In this document: piece by piece, positions 44,301 to 56,600 of the stretch
How positions within the stretch are numbered: position 1 is the stretch's first letter
Layout: each line of letters opens with the position of its first letter
Assembly: GCA_033439295.1 (NCBI GenBank)
Contig: JAVTLE010000015.1
Coordinates: forward strand, 2,046,001 to 2,110,000
Source of the DNA: Deuterostichococcus epilithicus
Lineage: Eukaryota > Chlorophyta > Trebouxiophyceae > Prasiolales > Stichococcaceae
Length of the DNA: 64,000 nucleotides
Direction: 5' to 3'
The notes under the pieces: model-generated
What the model saw: only the letters and a program-made list of their open reading frames with translations
The model's database searches: none
Told to the model about the DNA's origin: nothing
Program-made: the position numbers and the translations under genes

Positions 44301-47300
44301 GCATACGCGTAGCTGATCAGCGCGGCGGCCACCAGCCAGTAGAAGGCCAGCAGCACGCTCGCCGACGAGTGGCTGAAGGGGTAGGTGCCCACCAGGGCGC
44401 ACAGAACGCCGCTGATCGCCATGGTTGACCAGTGGGATATGGCCCAGGAGGCCCAGTAGGCGGGATCCTGCGGATGGCAAGACATGAGGTTGCTGTCATA
44501 ATCAGCGCGCCGGAGACGGCCAGGGTGAACCAGGGGGACATGGCCCACCACGTCCAGTAGGCTTGCTTCTGCAGCTGGTGTCATGTGCAGTGTTTGTGTT
44601 TCCAATCGGCGGCTCGGCAGTCCATCGCCGGAGCAGCATGGCGGGCCCCCCGTGCAGCTCGTCGCTGCCAGCGGGGCGTTCCAAAGCAGGCTGCATGGCA
44701 CATGTCCAGCAGTAGGAACACAGGCACAGGCACAGGCATCTCTACCAAGACTGCGTCGCCCGAAGCCAGCACCATGGTCCCCAGCCAGCTTTGCGTTGGG
44801 CCTCCTTTGAGCGTCCAGGATCTGCTGCGAGTGCACCTTAAGGCCCAAGATGCGCATGCCCTCTCGCAGCCGCAGCTCCTTCTCGCGCACGATGGCGGAC
44901 ACCGTCGCCCGGGTCGGCGCCAGGAAGGCGTACACCAGCAACAGGTTGAACGCCAGCGCTGCCGCGCCCGCGCCTGTTTTGGAATTGGCACTGTGATACT
45001 TGAGAACCAGAGAGGATTGCAACAGGTTGACCGCCAGCGTTGCCACCGCCCGCGTGTGGTACGGCAGGCGACACCAGCACGAAGGTGAGGTACATGGGGG
45101 GTGAGGTGGTTGGGGGGTGAGGTGCGCTGTCCGTCGTGTGGGAGCAGATCTGCAAATGCGCTGAAGGCCAGCTCATTTCAGAGCAGCGTGCTTTCGGTCA
45201 GGACTCCAGGGTGTCAAAATGTAGGATATGCAGTTCGGAGTTGTCTGCAGCCATCAGAAACTCGGTGACGCTGGCCTCGTGAGAGCGGCAGACTAACGCA
45301 CCCAAGTCGATCTGGACGGCGGGCCAGGGGAAGGGCTTGAAGGAGGAGCGGATGTCAGCGGGCCCGGCGCCGACAGCGACGCCCAGCAGCGACCGCTCCA
45401 GCAGCTGCTGCACGTTGGCGTAGAACCAGTACATCTGGTACTGCGGGTCGGGCGCCGGCGAGAAGTAGTTGAGCAGCTCCCGGCTCGATGGCACCTGCCC
45501 GGATTGTGAAATGTTGGATGTTGTAGCGATCCATTCATCCTCATCATAATCCTCAACCAGGGCGCCGACATCTTTGTTGGTTCATGACGCGCTCCACCAG
45601 GGACAGCCGCCAGGAGCGGCGCTTAGGAATCAGGTCTCACGCAGTGGAGAAGTAGAGAGTTCTGCAGAAAAAGGGCAGCTCATTGAGACGGGCATGCGGA
45701 ACTTGGCATGCTGAATGTGGCTCACCGAGGTGTGGTTCGTCCTGATGGAGTAGCTGGCGTCCGCGGGCACCAGCGAGTGGAATGCCACCACCGCATCCAC
45801 CGTGCGCGGGTACCTGAGCAGCAATGCAGATGGTATTTCATAAATTCGTCTGGCCCAAAGCAGATCGACTGCGGCACGACTGCATTTGTCTGTGTGTGCA
45901 GGGAACATGAGGCGAATTGACAGGAGGACAGGTGCACCTTGAGAGTGGGTTCAAGGCAACGGCACAACACCGACTTCAACCATCGGTTGCCCAGAACAAG
46001 CAGCTGATGTGCTGCACAAGCTCTGGCGGCAGGCCCCTGGGGCAGTAAAGCAGCGCCACACACACGCGCTAGTTGATTGCACACACAGGTTGCAGGGCGA
46101 CCGCGAACGGCAGGCAAAGTCCAGTTAAAGTCGAGGGGGAGACCCCGGAGTCACGCACTCGAGGGCGTAGGCCACCGCCTCCCGCTCCGTCGCGTATCCG
46201 GTCAGCTGCTGCCCCAGCAGCGGGCGCCAGCAGGCCTCGTTGGCCAGGCACGCCGCCTGCTGCGTGCACTCTGGCGGCGCATTGGGCCGCGCAAAGTAGC
46301 GGTAGAAGCTGGTCGAGATTGGAGCCTGCAATTCATGTATGCAAGGTTGCTCAGGTTGCCTGCTGAAAATCAGCATTGCATCCTGTTGCACCGTGGGGCA
46401 TGGATCCTCCTCATCTTCATGACCACAAAGCCGCATTCAGCAGCCCTCTGCCGAGCAGGCTCGGACCCCTGATTGACAACATGCCAACCTTCTTGTCGGG
46501 GTCGGGCGGGCATGCTGCCGCCTGCGCAAAGCGCTCCATGACGGCACCCGCTGCAGTGCTGTTGGGAGCGTACAGTATCTTGATGCTCTGCGTGTAGCGT
46601 GCTGGCCCTGCAGTCGGCAAGAGGACCTTCAATCCAACGAAGATGACGAGAGTTGCTATGTTCTAGCACGCCCCCATGCTGCAGGCCAGGGACAGCAATA
46701 AAATTTCTTAGATGACACAGTGTCTTGCCCTGCAGCGACAATCTGACATATTCGCTCCTACACACCCAGCCTAGATGCAGGCGCGTGCGCTGGCTGGCTT
46801 GCACGACTGGTGCCAGTTTGGCAAGTAGGAGCATCGAAGTGCATCTCACCGTAGTATTCCGCACTGCCGGGCTTGCTGGTGAGGCCCATGTCCAGGTCGT
46901 ACGACCGGCTCATGATCTCGCGTGGCCGCGGCTGCGGCTTGATGTAGTGCTTGGGGATGCACATTAGGCCGAAGAACACGACCGGCACCAGCACCTGACG
47001 CAAGCAGTCACGCCGCCACGTCACATGTTTTGCTGGGCACTGAGACTATCGCCAAAAGCCATGCGCCTGAGAGCAGTTCGAGTTCCACTGCACATATGTG
47101 GCCCTACTGCAGTGACAACACACAGAGCGTCAGACAACCTGCACAAATGCGGCAGGCCCTGGCGGGATGTAGCTGCACATGCCTCGTCGCCATTTTCTAG
47201 GGCACCACTGTGACGCGGTCAGTGCCATGCGAGTGCGCGCGCCTCGACGAGCAGGGCCACCCAGCCGGCGCCTCCCCACCAGGCGCGCCGGCTGCGGGTC

Positions 47301-47425
47301 TGCAGCAGGAAGTTTTTCCGCAGCACAGCGGCAAACTGGCGGCCACGCGATGGCGCCGGACGCGCCGGCTCGACCCCCGGCCGGCCCACCGACGGGCCGG
47401 CGGCGCCATGGTCGTCAGACTGCAT
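32372..47425 (-). CDS. ABCA: Full-size ABC transporter, subfamily A (ABCA/AOH type)
   Basis: Full-length ABCA protein, (TMD-NBD)x2, a family that moves lipids across membranes. Proposed start ATG at 47425, then [20 protein letters not shown], the usual ABCA N-terminal basic helix. TM1 lies near 46960-47000 ([12 protein letters not shown]), followed by a large luminal/extracellular loop (45200-46900) and TMs at 43240-45060. NBD1 (about 40390-43090) has Walker [19 protein letters not shown] and [11 protein letters not shown]. An acidic linker follows at 39620-39790. The second half has a TM at 39290-39480 (after a basic RDRL stretch), an ectodomain with N-glycosylation sites at 38030-39200, TMs at 36100-37720 and a Gly-rich linker at 35690-35745. 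NBD2 (about 32770-35290) has [17 protein letters not shown] and DEPSTGMDP. The C-terminal [11 protein letters not shown], ending in AAE before the TGA at 32374-32372, is the ABCA C-terminal signature. Both ATPase sites look intact. Dozens of exons; exact edges in the ectodomains are approximate. Confidence 0.93.
32700..32730 (+). other. G-rich tract ending in one undetermined base
   Basis: Runs of six, five and eight G within 31 bases, ending in a single N at 32730. It lies in an ABCA intron near the NBD2 end. The N is an assembly ambiguity; the tract could form a G-quadruplex. Confidence 0.9.
32770..35290 (-). other. ABCA nucleotide-binding domain 2
   Basis: Within the ABCA gene. The Walker A is split by an intron: GECFGLLG ends one exon (near 35155) and [10 protein letters not shown] starts the next (near 35010). 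Q-loop GYCPQFDGL is near 34600, signature [12 protein letters not shown] and Walker B LMDEPSTG are near 33865-33955, and MDPAARHF is in a later exon near 33680. H-loop [14 protein letters not shown] is near 33340. Confidence 0.9.
40390..43090 (-). other. ABCA nucleotide-binding domain 1
   Basis: Within the ABCA gene. It runs from [11 protein letters not shown] (near 43060) through Walker A GHNGAGKT (42746-42723), Q-loop VCPQFDILW (about 42400-42435), signature [10 protein letters not shown] and Walker [12 protein letters not shown] (41745-41868), and H-loop LTTHSMEE (about 41420-41450). It closes with a regulatory segment ending in [11 protein letters not shown] near 40400. All ATP-binding motifs are conserved. 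Confidence 0.9.
44938..45056 (-). repeat. Tandem partial exon duplication in the ABCA gene
   Basis: Two similar blocks of about 37 bases (44940-44976 and 45020-45056) share AACAGGTTGA-CGCCAGCG-TGCC. On the minus strand they encode AAALAFNLL and VATLAVNLL. The downstream copy begins the real TM exon ([11 protein letters not shown]); the upstream one may be a decayed copy or the preceding exon. Confidence 0.5.
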
Positions 47426-48108
47426 GCCGCTCGCCGCAACAAGCTATGTGGGCGCTTGCGTGGCAGAAGGAATATGCCCCGAGAGACCTCGGACCTCGCT
47501 CAGCAGCCTGCCGTTGTGCTGCTGACGCACCAGGACATGTGTTTCGGTGCGTGAAGCAATGACAGCGAGCTGAATGTGTTTCAGTTGTGCTAACGACTGC
47601 AGCTTTGAGTTGCGACACCGCTGCGCTATGGTTCGAGGTCGAGGCTGCTTTGCGGTCGGCAGTTGCAGCTCGAAAGATGAAGCTTGAGGTCTTTTGTTGC
47701 AGATAGGACGCCTGAAAGCAATCGGTTGCGCAGACACAGAGCAGAGGTTCACTCCGAAACGCTGTGCTTCGCCTCGAAAGCAGCAGTATCAACGCAGATC
47801 GACCAAACTTTCTTAGCAGTGTCTTTCTAATCTGGCTGATTGTACTGTCTGTTTGTTGCCCTCTCGCACATGGAGCTGAGTCTGTCCATCTCACATGAGT
47901 AAGGCGAAGCTGTTGGAAATTGCCGCATTGCAAGTGCGAAACCCTACAACCACAGTCCTTTCCCGCCATCTCGCGGCTGCATGATCTGATCTCCATGCCA
48001 AACATGAGCATGCAGACAGCCTTTTGCAAATAGACAGAGTCCTAAACATCTCGTGTGTACTCGTGACAACGGTCTGCGCCACGCAGCCGGTTTTCAGGAG
48101 CAGCCATT
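47426..48108. promoter_or_regulatory. Divergent upstream region of ABCA and PYG7
   Basis: 683 bases between the two start codons. It should hold both promoters and 5' untranslated regions. No coding exon or known element was identified. Confidence 0.5.
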
Positions 48109-50049
48109 ATGCAGACATCACTGTCACGTAGTTGCCTGCAGCACGGCATGCGCCTGCCGATGCCTTTCAGCAGTGCTACAGCCCTGCGATCGATGAGCAG
48201 TGCTCAGTGTGTCCTATCGACGCCTTCCTTGTTGTCGCACAGCCGGATGCATGCCCCCTTGCAACTTGGTGAGCATCACAAGCTCGTATTGGACAAGCGC
48301 ATGAGCCCATCGGGTCTGCAAGCAAGTATCAGCATTCGATCTTTATGTGTTCTACCAGGAGATGCGCTGCCCTCACAATGGCCTTGCATGCTGCAGGCTT
48401 TGGCCCGCAGTTGCCCCGCCCGGCACAGCGGCAGCAGTCAGCAGCAGGCCGCCAGCGGCCCAACGCACTGCCGCTGGAGGCGCTGACAGCGCAGCAGCCG
48501 CTCTTTGAGCTGTCAGAGGGCCTGGAGACGCCGGTGCAGCTCATATACCTGCTGACACTGCTGGGGTTCCTGGTTGTTGGGGCGTATCTAGTCGTGCGGC
48601 AGGTGGGTCTTCAATCCTCCGGTCAGCTTCGGCAACTCCATTCCTTTTCACGGAAAGCGCGACCTGCTTGAAATTCTCGTGCCAGTCCGTGACGCATCTC
48701 GTCGATTTCACAGACGCGTGCAAGTGTGAAGCGCTGCCGCTCCTCGTGGCAGCAGCCTGACGGTGACGCGGCATGCGCGCAGGTGCTCATCCGGAGGGAT
48801 CTGGAGGAGTCAGCGAAGGTGCTGGGCGAGCGCATCCGCAGCGGATCAGAGGACAGTGAGGTGAGAGATCCCCTCTGGTATCTTGAAAGCCCTATGCCAT
48901 TGCCAGACGAGTGCAGATGCCACGCGGGGGCGGATGCAGGTGTCATGCGCCACCGGGCAAAGGGTCAGGCGCTGCGCACCGCAAGGCAGACGGGCATGCA
49001 CACATGCATCACGACGCACGATGTCGTGCAAGGATCTGCAGCAATGCTCGAGCGACTCGACTCAACGACACAAGGTTTTGAATCACATGTGCATCGCAAC
49101 AGTGCAGCAACGTGCGGCAGGTGATCTGAGCCACAACCACACTGCAGCACAGCGAATCATGGTCCCCTGACGGTTTCTGCACCGGCTGCAGGACCTTTTC
49201 CAGCTGGGCGTCATCCTGCTGCGGAAGAAGCTGTATACGCAGGCCTGCAAAAATCTGGAGAAGGCCAAAAGGAACTGGGGCGGCGACCCGGAGGAACTGG
49301 CCCAGGTGGGGTAGCCCTGAAGACCTACGGCAGAGCCTGTTGCCGATGTGGCCCACAGAGCCTGCTTGTTCACGTGGCTGGCAGCGAAGGTCGGGGGCTT
49401 GGCATTCTGCTCCTAGCCGGGACCATCAAGTCTGGTGCCCGGTGGAGCAAGCAGGTCTGACACCGACGCGCGCTGAACGTGTGTGTGGTGCCGACGACAC
49501 AGGAACTCACGGGCGGCGAGCCACAGCACCGCAGCTCTCAACTCTGCTGATGGGTGTGCTGCACCGGCTGCAGGTGCACAATGCGCTGGGCTTTGCATAC
49601 TTCAACATGCAGAAGACGGACATCGCGATTCAGGAGTACAAGCAGGCAGTGGAGAAGCAGCCCGGGTGCGCTTGCTGTCGAAGCTTCATGCTTTTTGACA
49701 CACGTTCGCAATATCATGGGCTGTCAGACCACACGCGACTGCTGCCTTGCTGAGCGTCATGGCATAAACCTCTCACATTGCGTCGACCTGCCCCTCCTGT
49801 TCGACGTCTGCAGCATTAAACTCGATGGTAGGCGCTGGTCCTGTCATGGTTTTCGCTCGCAGAAGTGCTTACGATCCTGCTGCCGTGTGGGCACGTAGGT
49901 ATGTGACGGCGCTCAACAACCTGGGGGACGCCTACGAGAAGGCAAAGCAGTTCAAGGAGGCTCTGGACGCATATCAGGAGGCGCTCAATTATGCGCCCAA
50001 CAACAAGGTCGCCAGCAGCAGGGCAGATGCGCTGCGCGCACGGATATAG
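48109..50049 (+). CDS. PYG7: PYG7/Ycf37-like TPR protein for photosystem I assembly
   Basis: Nuclear homologue of cyanobacterial/plastid Ycf37 and plant PYG7, a thylakoid membrane TPR protein needed for photosystem I assembly (family knowledge). Exons 48109-48268, 48397-48602, 48783-48860, 49192-49305, 49574-49665 and 49899-50049 join in phase to 266 aa. Residues 1 to about 55 are Ser/Met/Arg-rich with almost no acidic residues, like a chloroplast transit peptide. One membrane helix spans about residues 97-122 ([17 protein letters not shown]), as in Ycf37. TPR units follow: [41 protein letters not shown], and [20 protein letters not shown]. The end [16 protein letters not shown] matches the Ycf37 terminus. 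The stop is TAG 50047-50049. The ATG is the first in a clean open frame. Confidence 0.93.
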
Positions 50050-50656
50050 GCAGCAACGGCGTACTGGCGGCAGTACTTCCGCCGCCGTGCAGGATGTTGG
50101 GCCCTGTTGCGGGCGCTGGAGGCATATCATGAGACATGCATATTCGAGGGCTACCTAGCAGGGAGCCATGCCTGCGGTCTTGATTTCAAGGTTGATAAGT
50201 TCTTGATCACCGCCAGTTCGCTCGATGAACAAGACAATGGCGAATCGAGGAAGCAGCGCCATTCATCTAAATTGAGCCTTGACCCCTGATGACATGTCCC
50301 AGTTTGAGCCAGAGTTCGCCCGTCATCGCGTCGGTCAGCAATACTGCGTTGTCAGACTCTTCTCCGTGGTCTGCTGAGTGCTTCAGTCCTCCTGAAAAGA
50401 GCGCTGACTTGGCTGGCGCAACCTTTGATTTCGCACAACTCTGCGTCGTTGCTGTCGGTGGGAAGTGACGGGGTTTTCCGCACATTGGGCGACCGGGACG
50501 CGTTCGCGCGCTGTGTGCATCAGTCAGCCGATGCTGCCGCACAGTTATTCCACGGCGGCATTCCCTGGTCAGCCTCAGGCTCTAGCCAACGGGGAGGGCC
50601 ACGCGTGGCAAGCCTGCCAGATTCCAAACCCTTGACTGACGCTCGCAGTCACGGCA
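50050..50656. other. Intergenic region between PYG7 and the LamG protein
   Basis: About 600 bases between two plus-strand genes. It presumably holds the PYG7 3' end and the LamG promoter. No exon, repeat or RNA was recognised. Confidence 0.45.
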
Positions 50657-53600
50657 ATGGCTCGACCTAGAATTCTGCCGCTCGTTCTGCAGCTCCTTCT
50701 GTCCAGTTGCTGCCTACTCGCAGCAGAGGCCCGCCTGCCACAGGTCTGTAAACTGCTGCATCCTTCATCAGTGCCTTGTTCTACTCGAAACTGTGTCTCT
50801 GTGGGGGAAGACTTGTTTCCATAACGTCACAGCCCTTTCCTGTATCTGCAGGCAACGGGAGGCAGCAACAGTGCTGCTGCGCGCGAGCTGCTGCAGGCCA
50901 GCGGCAATGCTGCCGCCATCGCCGCGGCCGTAAACACCACGACTGCAAACGCCACACGGGCATTTGCAGGGGGCGTGCCAACTCCCAAGGCCTTCTTTCC
51001 GCTGCAAAGTGAGGTTCGCGGCAGTGCATGCTCGAGATGTCGATGCCACCGCTGGGGCTCGGGACATGCCGAAGCATGCTGCAGCAGCCTGAGACCGCCA
51101 TCGCATGTCACAAGCTTGAATGCAATCCACCGCACGAATGTGTCGGGCTGCTTTGACATGCAGACGGGTCACTGCTCAGCGCGCTGCCGGGTCCGTCCGC
51201 TGGAGCAGCCTTCAACGGATCCACCTTCGTGTATGACAGCCAGCTGGGTGCCACGGTGCTAAACTGCAGCAAGGTACCACACGCACGGCGCATTCTCTCA
51301 GGCCATGAGTGGCTCGAATGATTGCGGTCACTAAATAATGCAACCTGCAGTTGCTGTGATTGCTCAAGATCATGAGCGTGGCATTGCCTTGTGCCAGACC
51401 TTGCATTCCATGCAGCAGAAAACTGGTCACGGCCATCATGCTTTCCACGCTATGTTTCCTCTGTACCAGAGGAACCAGAGCTATGTGCAGCTGGAAGATG
51501 TCATGTACGGCGCGTCTGGCGCATTCGCCATCAGCTTCTGGGTCCGACCAACCGACTTGACGGGCGCCTGGATGGCCTATTTGTACTCGCACAACGCCAG
51601 CAGCGCTGGCAATCAGACCATCATCAGGCCAAATCAGGTGATGCACTGCCGATGCTTGGCCGCACATCTGGCTCGGCGAGCGCGGCTTGCGGGGTTAGAG
51701 GTTGCTGGCTTGTTGGGTCAGCGTAAGCAGCTCACCGGCCAAAGAAACCCAGATTGTATATTCCTTCACAAGCAATCTTTGATTCCTCCTGATGCTGCAG
51801 GTCCAAGTATACGTGCCGGAGCTGAGTCACCATTGTGAGCACCCCGCCGACACATCTCATGAATGATGTTTTGGTGACAGTGACGACCGCGCCCTCGATT
51901 ACACATGCTGCATTCTGACCCAAGTGCTGCTCGCCTCTGAATGCGACACTTCTCTTGAACTACTCTTGTTGAGTGTCTGTGGCAATTTTTCCACCATATG
52001 TGGTGATCTCTGCAGCCTACGGCGTCATTCGCACGATGGTTCGAGACAGCTCCGACGCCCTCACAACGCTGGCAAACAATACCTTCCTCGACACTGACGG
52101 GCTGGTATGCCGCCGGTCCAGACTGTTCAGAAGACTCTGCTGCATCTTGGAGTGGTTGGCCGGCTCATGTAGATCAGGACTCTCCAGTTTCCAGCGTTTC
52201 CAGCAGGATGCAACTTCTTGAGGTGCAGTCTCATGTCTGAAGCGCCAAGCAGGGCGGGCAGTGATTTCATAGGGTTCTCGGGCTATGTTGATGCAGGTGT
52301 CCATCTCGAACGCGAGCAACACCTCGACGGTGCAGACGCTGGCCGACGGCAACTGGCACATGTTCACGCTTACCACCTTTGCGCCGAGGACGCAAGGCTA
52401 CAGCATCTTCCTCGATGGGCAGCTCGTTGGCGCCATGCCGGCCGACGAAACGTACCTGAGTGCGGTTCTCGTCTGCTTCATCTGTGCAGTAACCATGCTT
52501 GAACTGCGGGCATCTGACTGCCTGAAGAGAGAAGTGTCGAAATGTGCGCTGCCGGCGCATGCCCCAATCTATGACGATCTTGCCTTGCAGCGTGCTACCC
52601 TGTTATAACAGGAGGCATGCTACAACTCCTATCCAGAGCACTGTTTCCACGCCTTAGCAGCAACACATGCTGGGCTGGTAGCAGCTCGGCATCTCCTGAG
52701 AGCATCTGTAGCTCGGAAACTACCAATCGACCTGCAGCCAGGCAGCGGGTCGCAACCACAGCGCGCTGCCCACGGTTGAGGTCCATGACGACGCAAATTT
52801 TAGCTTTTGCAGATGGATGCACTGAATCACTGCCTGCCTTGATGCACATCGCCCAACGACCGCCTCCATCTGCTGCCCCTGCAGATGACGAGGGCTTGGA
52901 GGTGCCAGTCACAGGTGGCGACCCGCTGCGCATCAACGCGCCCATTATGCTATGCGCGCGCTCCGACCTGGATCCCCAACGCTTTTACGACGGCAAGCTC
53001 GCCAACCTGGGAATCTACGACTCGCAGCTGACCGCGGCGCAGATCAGCGCCATCTACCAGCAGGTGATGCAGTGTGGCAGCAAGTATGTGTCGTACATAG
53101 TTGGGTGCTGCCACATGCATGTGCATAACAAATCCAATCGGCCGCGCCTCCCACCACCATGCTCCCTTGCGACCCTCGCCTTGCGGTACTTGCCCACCGG
53201 CACCTCATGTATGGTTTCTTAGGTGCTAGGTACTCGTAGGGCAGAGTCAATGCTCGAAGGTGTAGGGCACAGCCAATCCTGCCCTTTCCCTCCAAACCCC
53301 TGAGTAGCGCTACATTTCTGCTGCCGCTTCATCACACCAGCAACCTGGCACCCATGGCAGCTTGAGCCAGAGGACACCAATTCATGCGGTCGTTTGGGCA
53401 GGGCTGGCATGATAATTATGTCCGACCAAAGTTGTGCGATGACTCATGGCGATATTGGTCAATCTTCTTATTAAGCATCTTGCGCACTTGCGTGCGCATC
53501 AAGTTGCAAGCAATTCTGAAAGGCAGCGAAATCCTGCTTCTGCAGGAGAAGCCGGTGGGCCCAGCAGCATCAGCCGCGACAAACCTGACGAACACAACTG

Positions 53601-56600
53601 GTCTCGTGCTGCCGCCGCCGCTGGCATTCTTCTCCCTCACAAGTGCGTCCGCATTGCCTGCAGTCCTGCTGGCTTACAGCGCTTTTCCCTACTTGTGGCA
53701 CACGCTGCAGTGTCAGGCACGCATGCCTCCACTTTGTTCGCAATACATCATTGCTCACCGAACTGCGCCTTGAAGCTGTGCCTTGTCTCTTCTGCAACGA
53801 CTGCGTTGCAACTGATATACACCCAAGCATGTGGACGCGATTCTGAGAGCAGCACCAGTCCAGCGAGCAGGCTGCCCCATTTGCAGACGGCAACACCAGC
53901 TCAGCAGACAAGCGCTACAACGGCACAGCAGTTGGTACCGGCACGAGCTTCTTGGCTGACCGCGACCTGGGCGGCATCACATCGGTGCTCGACTGCAATG
54001 CGGTGCGCACCAGCGCTGCAAATGCTGCTCCCGCAAGTGCTCCCGCAAGTATTGCAATACTTGGATGTCCAATGGCCAATTGGATGTCACTCTTGTGCCG
54101 CGTCCTTGACGCGGTGCAGGGTGTCAGCAGCAGCGCAACCTGCCAGTAGCATCGTGTGACCTGTCCAACTCCTAGAGCTGCATCTCTCGATTATAAACCC
54201 TCATCATGCCGTTTACCGTCGGGATAGGCACCGCCGCTTCAATACTCCCTCACTGCTGCGCTGCAAAACACGGTCCTGCGGGAGGCATGTGTAAGATGCT
54301 TTTCCCCAGCCAGAAGCAGTCTCGCAACTGTGCCATACTGCACAGCAGCCTCAGGAGGTGCCAAATCGCTGTTTGCTATCTCCTGCTGCAGACAGACGGC
54401 GGCGCCCTGCTGCTGGACTCGGTGCCATACGGCCGCTCCGGGCGCTTTGCCGTCAGCCTCTGGGTCAAGTTCGGCGACCTGTTCAGCTCTGGCGGTAAGA
54501 CCACATACCCGTTTCTCAGGTTCCTCATTTCCATGGTCAACTCCCAAGACAGATGCAGAATGCGCACGCAACACGGATGCGCACACGCATCGACTGCCTC
54601 GCCAGCAGACCTGCACTCGTGCTGGCGTGCTATTGGATGCTGCCAGTCCTTGCTGCAATTGACATGCCAGGCTGTCGGCGCAGCCTCGCCTGCATGTAGC
54701 GCGGCCTTGTACATGGGTGTTGCCTCGGAACGCAGGGGCCAATTCGTACTTCTACTCGCACACCAACACGAGCACGACTGCAGCAGTGCGGAACAATCCC
54801 AACATCACAGCCGCCAACCAGGTGCCACGCATGAGCTCGAGACCGTACCCTTAACCTGCGGCTATCATGTTGCTCCTGCAGCTGGCCACCCGGCATGACA
54901 AAGTGACAGAGGTGTGCCCTACGGCTAATACTGTACCCCTATTGGAGATGATGAAGCAGGGCCTCCGCACAGGCAGCAGTGCTGTATCGGACTGGGCAAG
55001 ATGACATGGTTGCCATCGATTGAATATCTGTGAGATTCATGCAGTGCATTCCATGAGATCTGTTTTACCAATTTGCAGGTCAACCTGTTCACGCCGCAGA
55101 CCAGCAACCCATCGTATGGCGTTGTGAGGACGATGGTCACGGATGCTACCGACACCAGTGGCTCCCTCACTTTCCTCGACTCTGACGGCCAGGTGCTGGT
55201 TTTGTTGCGTAGCACGCAAAACACGAACTGCACTGCTGGACGCAGACAGAGCGGCGGCAGATCCAAGTCGCGCCTGCTGCACAGCCTGCCAGATGCTGCG
55301 TACTGTAGTGGTCGAGCCATGCTTGCCACATCGTCTAACCTCGCTGGACCTCGCTCAGCAGGACAACCTGTCAGAGGATGCGGAGTGATTGTCGTCCATC
55401 AATATTGATTATTCGGAAATGCAGGTCGCCGCAGCCGTGGCTGTGTCCGCTCTTGCTCATGGCAACTCAAGTGAGCCGACACAATATGTTGAGGCACTGG
55501 ATCCTGCAGGTGGGAAATGCGCTGCGGCGGAACATGAGCCTCGAAACGGTCTCAGTCATTGAGGACGGCCGCTGGCACATGGTGAGGTAGCTGATGTTTC
55601 CCGCTTTACTTTCAAGCACATGTTTGATAGCAGAGTGGACTGGCCCGCAGTTCACGATGGCTGATCTGGCAGCGAGTAGGCCTGCAAAACCCAGCGTACG
55701 ACCATGCGAATCCATGTGATTTGTAATGCTCTGAAGTGAAATCCTCGGCTGACACGCATGCAGGTGACGGTGACGACGCACAGCCGAGGCGGCAGGGGCT
55801 TTGAGCTGTACATTGACGGGCAGCTGGTGGGACAGACTCTAGCTAACCAGTCGTACATCGGTGAGCGTGGTGTTTCGATTCGTACACCTGTGACTCCTTA
55901 ATCCTGGACAATTGCGGCGGCAAATGGGCGGTGTCTGTTTAGTCTGTGGCAGCGGTGTGAGCCGGCTACAGGATGCAGTTGTCCCGTGAACTTCCGCTTC
56001 CTGGCCTGCAAAACCCGTGAGACCAGCTCGCCGGCCGTGCCGCGAGCTGCAATATCAAGGTGGTTAAAATCGCAATCAATTCTGCCATGCAGGTAGCGAC
56101 GGTCAGCGCAAGGCCATCGATGGCGGCGACCCCATCTATCTGGACTCTCCCGTCACGCTGTGCGGCCGCTCGGACCTCAACGCCAGCCGCTACTTCAGCG
56201 GCCGCCTGGCGGAGCTGTCTGTCTTCGACACAGCGCTGACGGCGCCCCAAGTTGCCTTCCTGCACGGCCAGGGCATCAACGGCCTCCGCAATGTGTCGGC
56301 GCCGCGTGCGCTTGCTAAGCTCAACTCTGCCTGGCGGAGAATGCTCGCCACACCTGTTCCGCATCAGCTGTGACGGGTGTTTGCACGAATTCAATGTTGA
56401 GAGTGTCGCACTTCTGCCCATGTTTGCAAATGTGTCATTCAGTACTGGTGTCAGGCGCGTCCATCCGAGGCCTGAGGTAGGGCATCGCTTGTGCGCAGCT
56501 GGCGTGGGTAGCTACTACATCAACAACCTGCAGGTGTGCAACCTGCGACCCGTTGCCGGTGCGCAACCCGCAGGCTGCCAGGCCGTCGGTGGCACCTGCA

